A stretch of DNA of 64,000 nt from Actinophytocola xanthii (GTDB lineage Bacteria; Actinomycetota; Actinomycetes; Mycobacteriales; Pseudonocardiaceae): the NCBI RefSeq assembly GCF_001921205.1, contig NZ_MSIE01000025.1, forward strand, positions 1 to 64,000, read 5' to 3'. A program made the translations under genes and the position numbers. Below the pieces are notes generated by a model that was not told the origin of the DNA, did not search any database, and was given only the letters and a program-made list of their open reading frames with translations. Positions 42,606 through 50,915 of this stretch are shown here, in pieces. The first letter of the stretch is position 1. Each line of letters opens with the position of its first letter.

Positions 42606-43047
42606 CGGAATCCTCCTCGTTGAGGATCTGGGTGAGGGTTCGGGCCAGGAGCAGGACGCGGTCGCGGGGGAAGATGATCGAGATCTGGGAGTCGGGGAGG
42701 CCCAGGTAGAGCTCCATGGGGCCGCGGTGGGGCGGGGCGTCGGCTGGGCGGTCGGTCCAGGGGGGCTCCGCGGGCAGCGTGGTGGGGCGTAGGCACAGGA
42801 GGCGGTCGCCGTGCGCTTCGTGATGGACGGGGACGGCGCAGGCTCCGCCGGTGGTGAGCGTCTCGTGGAGTTGCTGGATGGCGTGCCGGGTCGTGGTGAC
42901 CGTGTACATGGACACGCCGGCCGGGTGGAGTACGAGGAGGTCGTCGGCTTTCTTCGGGAGGTCGATGATCAGGGTGCATTCCCAATGGTCGCGGGTGCGA
43001 CCTACCACCGACCAGCGGCGGGCAATTCCTGGTGGGGGTGCGGGCAT
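42595..43047 (-). CDS. Hypothetical ESX-locus protein, 150 aa
   Basis: From ATG 43047 (AGGGAA upstream) the protein shows strand-rich segments (ECTLIIDLPKKADDLLVLHPAGVSMYTVTTT, DRLLCLRPTTL, ISIIFPRDRVLLLARTLTQIL) with no signal or membrane helix. The frame could start further upstream at 43158 but would then include unconvincing sequence. It is the first gene of the minus-strand ESX locus. The beta pattern might suit a chaperone or regulator. No family is recognised. Confidence 0.75.
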   Translation of the reverse strand: MPAPPPGIARRWSVVGRTRDHWECTLIIDLPKKADDLLVLHPAGVSMYTVTTTRHAIQQLHETLTTGGACAVPVHHEAHGDRLLCLRPTTLPAEPPWTDRPADAPPHRGPMELYLGLPDSQISIIFPRDRVLLLARTLTQILNEEDSVAQ

Positions 43048-43169
43048 CTCGCGTTCCCTTCCTGAGCGGCGGATCTGGGGTTGTGCCGCTAGGTTGGCAG
43101 CGTCGCGCGTCGTGGGTGAATGTGAGTTGGGGTGAATTCCGGGGCGCGGCATACACATTCTGTTATTCG

Positions 43170-43188
43170 CTTGTCATGGTGTGACAAG
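43170..43188 (+). promoter_or_regulatory. Inverted repeat before the XRE regulator gene
   Basis: CTTGTCA-N5-TGACAAG is a perfect 7-bp inverted repeat 13 bases upstream of the chosen start of the XRE-DUF5753 gene. Its position suits autoregulation. It lies in the 154-bp region divergent from the ESX locus, so it could also affect that promoter. Confidence 0.55.
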
Positions 43189-43201
43189 AAACGGGGGAAA
43201 C

Positions 43202-44071
43202 GTGGTGATGGTGCGAAAGGCGAGGGCGCACGGGGGCGTGGGCGGTCGGGGGTTGGGAATGGAGCTGCGGCGGCATCGGGAGCGAACGGGGCTGAGCCTG
43301 GAGAAGGTCGGCGCTGTGCTGGGCTGGTCGGCGAACACGATGAGCCGGCTGGAGCGCGGTCTTCGGCCGGACACGACGCCGGACGAGGTCTCGGCGTTGT
43401 TGGCTGTCATGGGGGTCGTGGGCGCCGACCGGGAGCGGGTCATGCGGATGGCGTTCGGGCTTGTCGAGCAGGGGTGGTGGGAGACGAACAACGCCAACAT
43501 GAGCGACCAGGCTCGGACCTACCTCGGGTTCGAGAGCCGGGCAAGCCGGATCGTCGACGTCGAGCCGTTGCTGGTGCCCGGACTGCTCCAGACGCCGGAG
43601 TACATGCACGCCCTGTTCATCGCGTTCGGGGTGAACAAGTCGGAGATCCCGGGGCGGATCGCGCGTCGGGTGAGGCGGCAGCAACTCCTCGACCGGTGGG
43701 AGCCTCCCGCGTTGGTGTTCGTGGTCAGCGAGTTGGCACTACATCAGCCTGTTGGAGGCGACGCTGTCATGGCACGCCAGTTGCGGCACATGGCCGAGCA
43801 GGCCAGGCGACCGCACGTCTCGGTTCGACTCATCCCCGTCAGCGTGGCGGCGCACCCGGCGCTACGCGGTGCCTACGTGGTGCTGGACTTCGCCGACGAG
43901 CAGCCTGTGGTGTTCATCGAGGGACGCCGTTCGGGGATGTTTCCCGACGACCCCGAGGAGGTGGCGGAATATAGGCAAGCGGCGGAGAAGGTGGCAGACT
44001 TGACGTTGTCCGAGGAGGGTTCTCGCGATCTGCTGCTCGCGATCGCCGAGGGTATGGAGAGAGCGAGGTAA
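43202..44071 (+). CDS. XRE-family regulator with DUF5753 domain
   Basis: The N-terminal helix-turn-helix (about 18-80; LRRHRERTGLSLEKVGAVLGWSANTMSRLERG) is followed by a DUF5753 domain (about 100-280), with EPLLVPGLLQTPEYMHAL and PHVSVRLIPVSVAAHPALRGAYVVLDF. Such proteins pair with small DUF397 proteins, as in Streptomyces WhiJ- and AbaA-type loci. GTG 43202 follows GGGGGAAAC; GTG 43205 and ATG 43208 are possible starts. The DUF397 gene begins 4 bp after its stop. Confidence 0.92.
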   Translation: MVMVRKARAHGGVGGRGLGMELRRHRERTGLSLEKVGAVLGWSANTMSRLERGLRPDTTPDEVSALLAVMGVVGADRERVMRMAFGLVEQGWWETNNANMSDQARTYLGFESRASRIVDVEPLLVPGLLQTPEYMHALFIAFGVNKSEIPGRIARRVRRQQLLDRWEPPALVFVVSELALHQPVGGDAVMARQLRHMAEQARRPHVSVRLIPVSVAAHPALRGAYVVLDFADEQPVVFIEGRRSGMFPDDPEEVAEYRQAAEKVADLTLSEEGSRDLLLAIAEGMERAR

Positions 44072-44075
44072 CTCG

Positions 44076-44252
44076 ATGTCGGTGAAGCGCCGGTGGCGGA
44101 AGAGTAGCTTCAGTGCGGAGGACGCCAACTGTGTCGCCGTGGCGCACGGCGGCGAGGAGGTCCTCGTGCGGGACAGCAAGCAGCCCAGCGGCCCGACGCT
44201 GGCGTTCACGCCGGACCACTGGACTCACCTGCTCAACCACCTCGCCGACTAG
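44076..44252 (+). CDS. DUF397 protein, 58 aa
   Basis: This short frame translates to a typical DUF397 protein: WRKSSFSAEDANCVAVA, then VLVRDSKQPSGPTLAFT, ending in WTHLLNHLAD. It starts at ATG 44076, 4 bp after the XRE-DUF5753 stop, and its stop overlaps the end of the convergent glycosidase gene by 4 bp. DUF397 proteins modulate the partner regulator, sometimes described as an antitoxin-like pairing. Confidence 0.93.
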   Translation: MSVKRRWRKSSFSAEDANCVAVAHGGEEVLVRDSKQPSGPTLAFTPDHWTHLLNHLAD

Positions 44253-46339
44253 CGAGACCCCACCCGCTGAACCCGCCACGCACCCAGCTCGGTCACGCCG
44301 ACCCGTGCACCGGGCGGGTTGGTGAACACGACCCTGATCCGGCTGGTCGTCACCGACGGAAAGGTCACGCGGTTCAACGCGTTCCCGGCCGGAACCGCCG
44401 GAACACGCTGCTGCGCGGGCACTTCACGCCAGGTCGCCCCGTCCCAGTACTCCAGGCGATACCCGGCAGGCGTCTGGACGCCCCCTCCGTCGTCGTACAG
44501 GTGTAGGCGTAGGTCGGAGACCGGGGTCGGGACGCCGAAGTCCACGCCCAGGTGATCCGACCCGTTGGGCGAGCCGTAGTTCGTCCACCGGCTGTGCGGC
44601 ACGTCGTCGTAGTAGATTCGGCCGTCGACGGCGTCCCACTCGCTGTCGATGACGCCGGTGAATGACGCGAACGGGCGCGGGTAACCACTGCCGTGGGGGT
44701 TGGCGGCGTCGTTCACCTCCCGCGGCTGGGGCAGCGGCGTGGTCGGCACGGGAACCCGGAGGGACCCCAGGGACGGTCGGGCTGCCACCCGAACACCGTC
44801 CACGTACACGGACAGGCCGGCGCCGGCCTTGTAGCGGGCACCCGTCCTGTCCCAGAGCACCGTCACGTTGTGGCCCCGGTACGGGACGTTCTCCAGGGCG
44901 AAGTAGTCCCAGGTGGACGGGACAAGAGGGTTCACCACCAGCGGGTCGCCCGGCCGCAGACCCACCAGACCGTTGACCACCAGATCTGTGAACGTGGAGT
45001 GGTTGTAGTGCTCGCTGTGCCCGAACCCGTCGTACAGCCAGCGGTTCTCGTCGGGGTGGTGGGCCTCCGCCACATAGGGCACGCCGTTCTTGTACTGGGT
45101 CCGTGCATACGTCCGCAGCAGGGCGTAGTAGTCCGATGAGGACACATACGGCTGTGTCCGAGTGTTCAGCAGGTTGGCCAGCGCTGTCAGCGTCTGCGAC
45201 GTCGAGAACGGCCAGCTCGGGCCGTTCCAGTGGCAGCAGCCCGACGCGTCGTGCATGAACCAGCGTGACCGGCGCTCCACGGTGGTCGGGCCGTACGGGG
45301 CGGCGAACCCATCGCGCAGCTGGGACCAGGCGACGTCGGCCGACGGCCTGGCCATGTCGAACATCCACGGCAGGAAGCCCACCTGCTCGCGGTCCGCGAC
45401 CAGGGGCTCAGCGGGGTCCAGGGTCGCCCTGGCCTTGTGGTAGAAGAACTTCCGGGTCGGGTCCCAGAGCCAGCGGTGTAGCGCGTCGCGCAACGCGTCG
45501 GCGCGGCGGTCGAAGTCGGCTGCCACGTCGCGTCGGCCGGCCAGGCGGGCTATCGCGGCTATCGCCCGTGCGTCGCCGTACTGGTAGGCGTTCAGGGTCG
45601 GGCGGTAGCCGTCGCCGCCGTGGTAGGGGTCGGCCGGGTCGGTCTCGTAGGCGGACGCGGTGTACTCCATCGCGTCCCACACCGGCACCGACCAGTACAG
45701 GCCCAGTCGCGGGTTGAACTGGTGGCCCCACTTGTCGTACTGGCGCACCAGGTCGGGCAGCAGCGACACCACGTGAGCCCGGTCGCCGGTGACGAGGTAC
45801 CGCTGGTAGGCCGAGGACGCCGCCCAGAACGAGTACTGGTGGGCCCAGTCGTCGGTGTCGGGGTTGACGAACTCCTCCATCGGCTTGGGGCCGGCGCCCG
45901 GGCCGCTCAGCCAGTAGCGCAGGTAGTCGTCGACCGGGCGGCGGTCGCGCAGCCAGCGGCCCTCCGCCACGTGGTGCCCGGCCGCTGCGACGATGCCGCC
46001 CAGCGGCGCCGAGTAGCCGGGCGGGTTGTGGAACTCGGTGATCACATGGCCCGACGACTGGTCGGTGTAGCGGAGGTGGCGCTTGTAGACACTCCAGCGG
46101 TAGTAGTAGACGTCCTGGATCTCACGGTCCGGCACCTCCAGGAACGGGATGTTCGCCTTGAACCACTCGGGTTCGGCGAGCTCCCCCAGCAGCGCGTCAT
46201 GATCGAGGAAGGCGGTGCCCGCACCGACGGGTGGGTACGGCGCGGCGACGGCCGCACCGGCCGTGGCACCTGAGGGCGCCACGGCCGGCACGACCGACGT
46301 CACCAGCACCGCCGCGATCGCGAGGGCGACGCGGCGCAT
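44249..46339 (-). CDS. Secreted six-hairpin glycosidase (MGH1-like) with discoidin-like tail
   Basis: The signal peptide (MRRVALAIAAVLVTSVVPAVA) gives a secreted enzyme of about 670 aa. The body (about 60-510) is an (alpha/alpha)6 barrel of the GH63/trehalase-like MGH1 group, with DDWAHQYSFWAASSAYQRYL, YWSVPVWDAMEYTASAY, GFLPWMFDMA, CCHWNGPSWPFSTSQT and YGFGHSEHYN-type segments. An F5/8 type C (discoidin-like) carbohydrate-binding domain (about 560-690) includes HSRWTNYGSPNGSDHLGVDF. It is the last gene of the sugar-import operon, 4 bp after the GH2 gene. It probably acts on alpha-glycosidic polymers. Confidence 0.88.
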   Translation of the reverse strand: MRRVALAIAAVLVTSVVPAVAPSGATAGAAVAAPYPPVGAGTAFLDHDALLGELAEPEWFKANIPFLEVPDREIQDVYYYRWSVYKRHLRYTDQSSGHVITEFHNPPGYSAPLGGIVAAAGHHVAEGRWLRDRRPVDDYLRYWLSGPGAGPKPMEEFVNPDTDDWAHQYSFWAASSAYQRYLVTGDRAHVVSLLPDLVRQYDKWGHQFNPRLGLYWSVPVWDAMEYTASAYETDPADPYHGGDGYRPTLNAYQYGDARAIAAIARLAGRRDVAADFDRRADALRDALHRWLWDPTRKFFYHKARATLDPAEPLVADREQVGFLPWMFDMARPSADVAWSQLRDGFAAPYGPTTVERRSRWFMHDASGCCHWNGPSWPFSTSQTLTALANLLNTRTQPYVSSSDYYALLRTYARTQYKNGVPYVAEAHHPDENRWLYDGFGHSEHYNHSTFTDLVVNGLVGLRPGDPLVVNPLVPSTWDYFALENVPYRGHNVTVLWDRTGARYKAGAGLSVYVDGVRVAARPSLGSLRVPVPTTPLPQPREVNDAANPHGSGYPRPFASFTGVIDSEWDAVDGRIYYDDVPHSRWTNYGSPNGSDHLGVDFGVPTPVSDLRLHLYDDGGGVQTPAGYRLEYWDGATWREVPAQQRVPAVPAGNALNRVTFPSVTTSRIRVVFTNPPGARVGVTELGAWRVQRVGSR

Positions 46340-46343
46340 CGGT

Positions 46344-48839
46344 CTACCTGCCCGACTCGTGCAGCGCGGCCACCTCGTCGGCCGGCAGCGCGCGGTCGAA
46401 CACGTGCACCTGGTCGATCCCGCCGCGCCAGTGGTCAACCGGGTTGCCGCCGAACTTGGCCCGGCCGATCACCGTGTTGCCTCGGGCGTCGCTGCCCAGG
46501 CACGCGTTGGTCGTCCCGGCGAGCTGACCGTCGACATAGAGCTTCAACGTCCCGGAGGTGACGTCGCGCACGCCGACCAGGTGGTACCAGCGGCCGGTCT
46601 CCGGCGGCTGCGGTGCCAGCGCACGCACCCCGACGAAGCTGAACGCGAACCGGTTGTCCGCACCCGAGTACTGCAGGAAGTAGCCACTGTCGGAAACGCC
46701 GTCCTGGCTGACCGCGGTGGCGAACCCGCCCAGGCTGTCCAGCTTGACCCAGGCGGCGACCGAGTAGTTCCCGGTGGTGTCGGCCAGTGGGCTGCCGGTG
46801 TCGACGAACGAGCTGCCGTCGAACTGGAGCCCCGGCCCGTTGCGTCCCTCGGTCCACGTGGGAGCGCCGACGAACGTGCCGTCCGCGTCGCCCACCGCGT
46901 CCTCGGTCGTCGTGCCGGAGCCCTCGCTGAACGGGTAGTAGTGGATGCCGTCCGCGCCGGGTGTGCCTGGGCCGGGCGGCTCGGTGCCGCCGCCGGAGCC
47001 GTCTGCGCCGGCGATGATCTCCTCGTTCACCGCCCGCACCTGGGCGAAGTCCATCTTCTCCACCTGCCGGTCGTAGGTGAAGAAGCCGTTCACCTCGTGC
47101 TCGACGTCGGTGATCTGCGTGTAGACGGCGCCGGAGATGCCGCAGTTCTGGGCCGAGGACAGCACGTCGCGCTGGTTCTCGACGTACCGGCGGGTGAGGG
47201 TGGCCGAGTCCGGGGCCATCTCGTAGGCGTGGCCCTCGCCGAACCACATGTGCCCCTCGACCTCGAGGCCGAAGCCGCCGTGCTCACCGTCCACCGACAC
47301 CCGGCGCGCGTCGGGCACCGGCTGCGCCGGGCCGACGTAGGCGTGGTGGTCGATCATGTCACCCCGGCCCGAGTCACCCTTGGAGTCGCAGCAGTTCACG
47401 CCGGAGTGCGCGTTCACCAGCCGGCTGGGGTCCTGCGCCTTGACCTCGTCGGCGATCCGACCGGTTGCCTCGCGCTGCCACTCGCCCCAGCCCTCGTTGA
47501 ACGGCACCCAGGCCACGATCGAGGTCCAGTTGTCGTGCTGCTCCACCATCGTGTGCAGCTCGGCCTCGAACTGGGTCTGCGCGTGTCGCGGCGGGTCCTC
47601 GGTCGGGTGGGTCTTCATCGCCGGCATGTCCTGCCAGACCATCAGGCCCAGCCGGTCGGCGTGGTAGAACCAGCGGTCCGGCTCGACCTTGATGTGCTTG
47701 CGCACCGTGTTGAAGCCCAGCACCTTGTGCTGCTCCAGATCGAAGCGCAGTGCCTCGTCCGTGGGTGCGGTGTGGATCCCGTCCGGCCAGAACCCCTGGT
47801 CCAGAGTGGACATGTGGAAGAGGATCTCGCCGTTCAACGTCATCCGGAGCCTGCCGTCGGCACCCGGCTTCATGCCGATCTCGCGCATGCCGAAGTACGA
47901 CTCGACCTTGTCCACGGTGCGGTTGCGGTCCAGCAAACGGACCTTCAGGTCGTAGAGGAACGGCGAGTCCGGCGACCACAGCTTCGCCCTGGGCACGGGC
48001 AGCCGCAGGTCGGCGTTCGCCGGTCCGCGGACCCGGCCCACCTCACGCCGGCCGTCGTAGGCGATCGCCTCGACGGTCGCGCTGCCGCCGACCGTGTTGG
48101 CCCGCAGCGTGAGGCTCCTGTCGGACAGCTTCGGCGTCATGTCCAGCTTGGTGATGTGTTTGGACGCCACCGGCTCCAGCCAGACCGTCTGCCAGATGCC
48201 GGAGCTGCCGGTGTAGAAGATGCCGCGGTCGGGCACCCGCCGCTGCTTGCCCACCGGCTGCCAGGTGGCGTCGGTGAGGTCCTCCACGCCGACGATCAGC
48301 TCCTGCGGCCCACGCCGGGTCAGCGCATCGGTGATGTCCACACTGAACTTGTCGTAGCCGCCCTCGTGGGTGGTCACGAGCCGGCCGTTGACCCAGACCT
48401 TCGTCTCGTAGTCCACCGCTCCGAAGTTGAGCACGACCCGGTCGCCGCGCCACCGCGACGGCACCTCGAACGTGCGGCGGTACCACATCCGGTCCTCGCT
48501 GCGCTGGATCCCGGACAGGGCCGACTCGATCGGGTAGGGGACGAGCACCCGCTCGCCGAGTGTCTGGCCGACCGGGGGAGTGCCGAGCGAACCCGCGGCG
48601 GCGAACTCCCAGACGCCGTTGAGGTTCTGCCAGCGGTCCCGGGTCAGCTGGGGGCGGGGGTACTCCGGTAGGGCGTTGTCCGGACTCACCTCGTCGGTCC
48701 AGGGGGTGGACAGCGGCGGCGTCCCGGGCTGCCAGCCGGGATCCGCGGCCGCCGTACCAGGTGCTCCGGGGATCAGTGCCACAGCTGTGACAGTAGCGGC
48801 GATCGCACCGAGCACCCTTCTTCGAACGGCTGTCCTCAT
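46344..48839 (-). CDS. Secreted glycoside hydrolase family 2 with C-terminal LamG domain
   Basis: A signal peptide (1-31) is followed by the three GH2 domains. The sugar-binding jelly roll is at about 60-210, with DRWQNLNGVWEF and WYRRTFEVPSRWRGDRVVL. An immunoglobulin-like domain follows, then the TIM barrel (about 310-600). The acid/base Glu is in WVPFNEGWGEW (about 447) and the nucleophile Glu in VDGEHGGFG (about 519). A Gly/Pro linker leads to a LamG/concanavalin domain (about 650-831). The substrate is a beta-galactoside, glucuronide or similar; sequence alone does not decide. Confidence 0.92.
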   Translation of the reverse strand: MRTAVRRRVLGAIAATVTAVALIPGAPGTAAADPGWQPGTPPLSTPWTDEVSPDNALPEYPRPQLTRDRWQNLNGVWEFAAAGSLGTPPVGQTLGERVLVPYPIESALSGIQRSEDRMWYRRTFEVPSRWRGDRVVLNFGAVDYETKVWVNGRLVTTHEGGYDKFSVDITDALTRRGPQELIVGVEDLTDATWQPVGKQRRVPDRGIFYTGSSGIWQTVWLEPVASKHITKLDMTPKLSDRSLTLRANTVGGSATVEAIAYDGRREVGRVRGPANADLRLPVPRAKLWSPDSPFLYDLKVRLLDRNRTVDKVESYFGMREIGMKPGADGRLRMTLNGEILFHMSTLDQGFWPDGIHTAPTDEALRFDLEQHKVLGFNTVRKHIKVEPDRWFYHADRLGLMVWQDMPAMKTHPTEDPPRHAQTQFEAELHTMVEQHDNWTSIVAWVPFNEGWGEWQREATGRIADEVKAQDPSRLVNAHSGVNCCDSKGDSGRGDMIDHHAYVGPAQPVPDARRVSVDGEHGGFGLEVEGHMWFGEGHAYEMAPDSATLTRRYVENQRDVLSSAQNCGISGAVYTQITDVEHEVNGFFTYDRQVEKMDFAQVRAVNEEIIAGADGSGGGTEPPGPGTPGADGIHYYPFSEGSGTTTEDAVGDADGTFVGAPTWTEGRNGPGLQFDGSSFVDTGSPLADTTGNYSVAAWVKLDSLGGFATAVSQDGVSDSGYFLQYSGADNRFAFSFVGVRALAPQPPETGRWYHLVGVRDVTSGTLKLYVDGQLAGTTNACLGSDARGNTVIGRAKFGGNPVDHWRGGIDQVHVFDRALPADEVAALHESGR

Positions 48840-48879
48840 TGCAGGGTCACCCTTCTCTCATGGGCAAAACCGGGTGCGC

Positions 48880-49899
48880 TCACCGCCCCCCACGGAGGTG
48901 TGCGCGGCTCAGGTAGGCCTGCACGGCGACGACGACGGCCAGGAAGGCGCCGCTGACCACGGACTGGTAGTGCGAGGACAGCGTGCCCACCTGGTTGATC
49001 ACGTTCTGGATCACCCGCAGCAGCAGCACGCCGGCGAGCGTTCCGCCGACCGTGCCGGCGCCGCCGGTCAGCAGCGTGCCGCCGATCACGACCGCCGCGA
49101 TCGCGTCCAGCTCGAGGCCCTCGCCGACGATCGTCACGCCGGAGGCGGAGTAGGCGGCGGCCAGCGCACCGGCGAGCCCGGCGAGCAGGCCGCTGCCCAG
49201 GTAGAGCAGCATCGTGTCGCGCGCCACCGGCAGCCCCATCAGCGTGGCCGCCTCCCGGCTGCCGCCGATCGCCAGCGTCGCGTGGCCGAAGCGGGTGCGT
49301 TGCAGCACCACCACGCCGACCGCGAACAACACGATCGTGATCCAGACCGGGATGCCCAGGCCGAGGAAGGTGCCCTGCCCGAGCTGGGTGAGCCAGTCCT
49401 CGCGCTGCATCAGCCGGGTCGTCGAGCCCTCGTCGGTGATCGCCAGCAGCAGGCCGCGGGCACCGAGCAGCGTCGCCAGCGTCACGATGAACGGCGCCAG
49501 CCGCCCGTAGGCCACCAGCACGCCGTTGAGCAGCCCGATGGCCCCACACACCACCAGCGGCAGCAGCAGGCCGACCAGGCTGCCCCACTGGATTCCGTAG
49601 GCGGCCAGCACCCCGCCCAGGGCGTAGACCGAGCCGACCGACAGGTCGATACCGCCGGAGATGATCACGAACGTCATGCCCAGCGCCACGATCGCGAGGA
49701 ACGAGCTCTGGATGGCGATGTTCTGCGCGTTGCCGACCGTCGCGAACGAGTCGAACGAGACCGACGCGATCAGCACCACCAGCGCGAGCACCACCACCGA
49801 GCCGCGCCGCTGCACGAGACCCGCGATCCGCTCGGCCCGGGTCATCCCGCCGCTGGCGACCGACTCCTCGGGCTCCACCCGCTGCTCCACCGACGTCAT
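48880..49899 (-). CDS. Sugar ABC permease (YjfF/RbsC-like)
   Basis: The 339-aa protein has eight to ten helices and the RbsC-type motif ALGMTFVIISGGIDLSVGSVYALGG (about 76-100), plus AIGGSREAATLMGLPVARD. Its start shares 4 bp with the stop of the other permease gene. In E. coli the YtfT/YjfF pair with YtfQ and YtfR forms the galactofuranose importer; the two distinct permeases here match that architecture. The GH2 gene follows 40 bp downstream. Confidence 0.92.
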   Translation of the reverse strand: MTSVEQRVEPEESVASGGMTRAERIAGLVQRRGSVVVLALVVLIASVSFDSFATVGNAQNIAIQSSFLAIVALGMTFVIISGGIDLSVGSVYALGGVLAAYGIQWGSLVGLLLPLVVCGAIGLLNGVLVAYGRLAPFIVTLATLLGARGLLLAITDEGSTTRLMQREDWLTQLGQGTFLGLGIPVWITIVLFAVGVVVLQRTRFGHATLAIGGSREAATLMGLPVARDTMLLYLGSGLLAGLAGALAAAYSASGVTIVGEGLELDAIAAVVIGGTLLTGGAGTVGGTLAGVLLLRVIQNVINQVGTLSSHYQSVVSGAFLAVVVAVQAYLSRAHLRGGR

Positions 49900-50867
49900 C
49901 GGTCACCACCAGAACGAGATCGCTGCAGGTACACCGCGAGCACGATGATCGCCGCCTGGACGATCTGCGCGGTCGAGTCGGGAAGGTCGTGTTTGATCAG
50001 TGTCGCCGTGATCAGCTGCATGAGCAGGGCACCGGCGACGGTTCCCAGGATGCGCACCCGCCCGCCGGACAGAGGCGTGCCGCCGACCACGACCGCGGTG
50101 ATCGCGGACAGCTCGAACAGGGTGCCGATCGCCGAGGGGTCCGAGGCGGTCAGCCGGGCCGTGGCGACGACCCCGGCGACGGCGGCCAGCACGCCGCTGA
50201 TGATGTAGGTGATCATCAGCACCCGGCGGACCGGCAACCCGGCCAGGGCGCTCGCCGATCGGTTACCGCCCACCGCCACCAGCTGTCGGCCAAACGTCGT
50301 GTACCGCACCAGCAGCCACACCAGCGCGGCCAGCACAGCGGCGATCCAGACGATCACCGGGAGCCCGAGCAGCTTGCCCGAGCCCAGGTCCAGCAGCTCG
50401 GGGTTGCGGATGTCCTTGAGCTGCCCGTCGGCGAGCACCAGCGCCAGCCCGCGACCGCCGACCAGCAGCGCCAGCGTCGCCACGATCGGCTGGATGCCGA
50501 CCAGCGCGACCAGCGTCCCGTTCAGCGCGCCACACAGCGCTCCGGCGAGGAGTGCCAGGCCGAGCGCGGGGATGATGCCGTAGCCGAGGTACAGCGGCAG
50601 GATCGCGGCGGCGACAGCCATCACCGAGCCGACGGACAGGTCCACGCCCTCGGTGCCGATCACCAGCGCCATGCCCAGTGCGACGATCAGCACGGGGGCG
50701 ACCTGGACGAGCTGGGTGTTGAGGTTGGCGACCGTGGCGAAGTTCTCGGTGAAGACGAGGTTGTAGGCCACCAGCACCGCGATCGCGAGGTACACCCCGT
50801 TGTCGCGCAGGAAGGCCCGGGTTCCCACCGTCTGTCGTGGTGCCGCGGCGGTCGTCGTCGCGCTCAT
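49896..50867 (-). CDS. Sugar ABC permease (YtfT/RbsC-like)
   Basis: The 323-aa protein carries the family motif LVIGTEGVDLSVGSVMAVAAAILP (about 61-85) and GGNRSASALAGLPVRRV. About ten hydrophobic helices are visible. Its partner is the 339-aa permease, which overlaps it by 4 bp. The ATPase gene lies 48 bp upstream. Two unlike permeases instead of one repeated subunit favour a YtfT/YjfF system over a simple ribose importer. Confidence 0.92.
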   Translation of the reverse strand: MSATTTAAAPRQTVGTRAFLRDNGVYLAIAVLVAYNLVFTENFATVANLNTQLVQVAPVLIVALGMALVIGTEGVDLSVGSVMAVAAAILPLYLGYGIIPALGLALLAGALCGALNGTLVALVGIQPIVATLALLVGGRGLALVLADGQLKDIRNPELLDLGSGKLLGLPVIVWIAAVLAALVWLLVRYTTFGRQLVAVGGNRSASALAGLPVRRVLMITYIISGVLAAVAGVVATARLTASDPSAIGTLFELSAITAVVVGGTPLSGGRVRILGTVAGALLMQLITATLIKHDLPDSTAQIVQAAIIVLAVYLQRSRSGGDR

Positions 50868-50915
50868 CGCACGCCGCGCCAGCGGGGAGGCTTCATCGTT
50901 CGCTCCGCATGGGTT

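Noticed and set aside
35805..43047. Complete ESX secretion system
   Set aside because: No EccB, EccC, EccD, EccE or MycP homologue occurs anywhere in the window; only accessory and substrate-type genes are present.
46215..48671. Frame of 818 codons on the plus strand
   Set aside because: It is antisense to the GH2 gene, whose catalytic motifs are clear; the translation is Val/Arg/Asp-rich shadow sequence.
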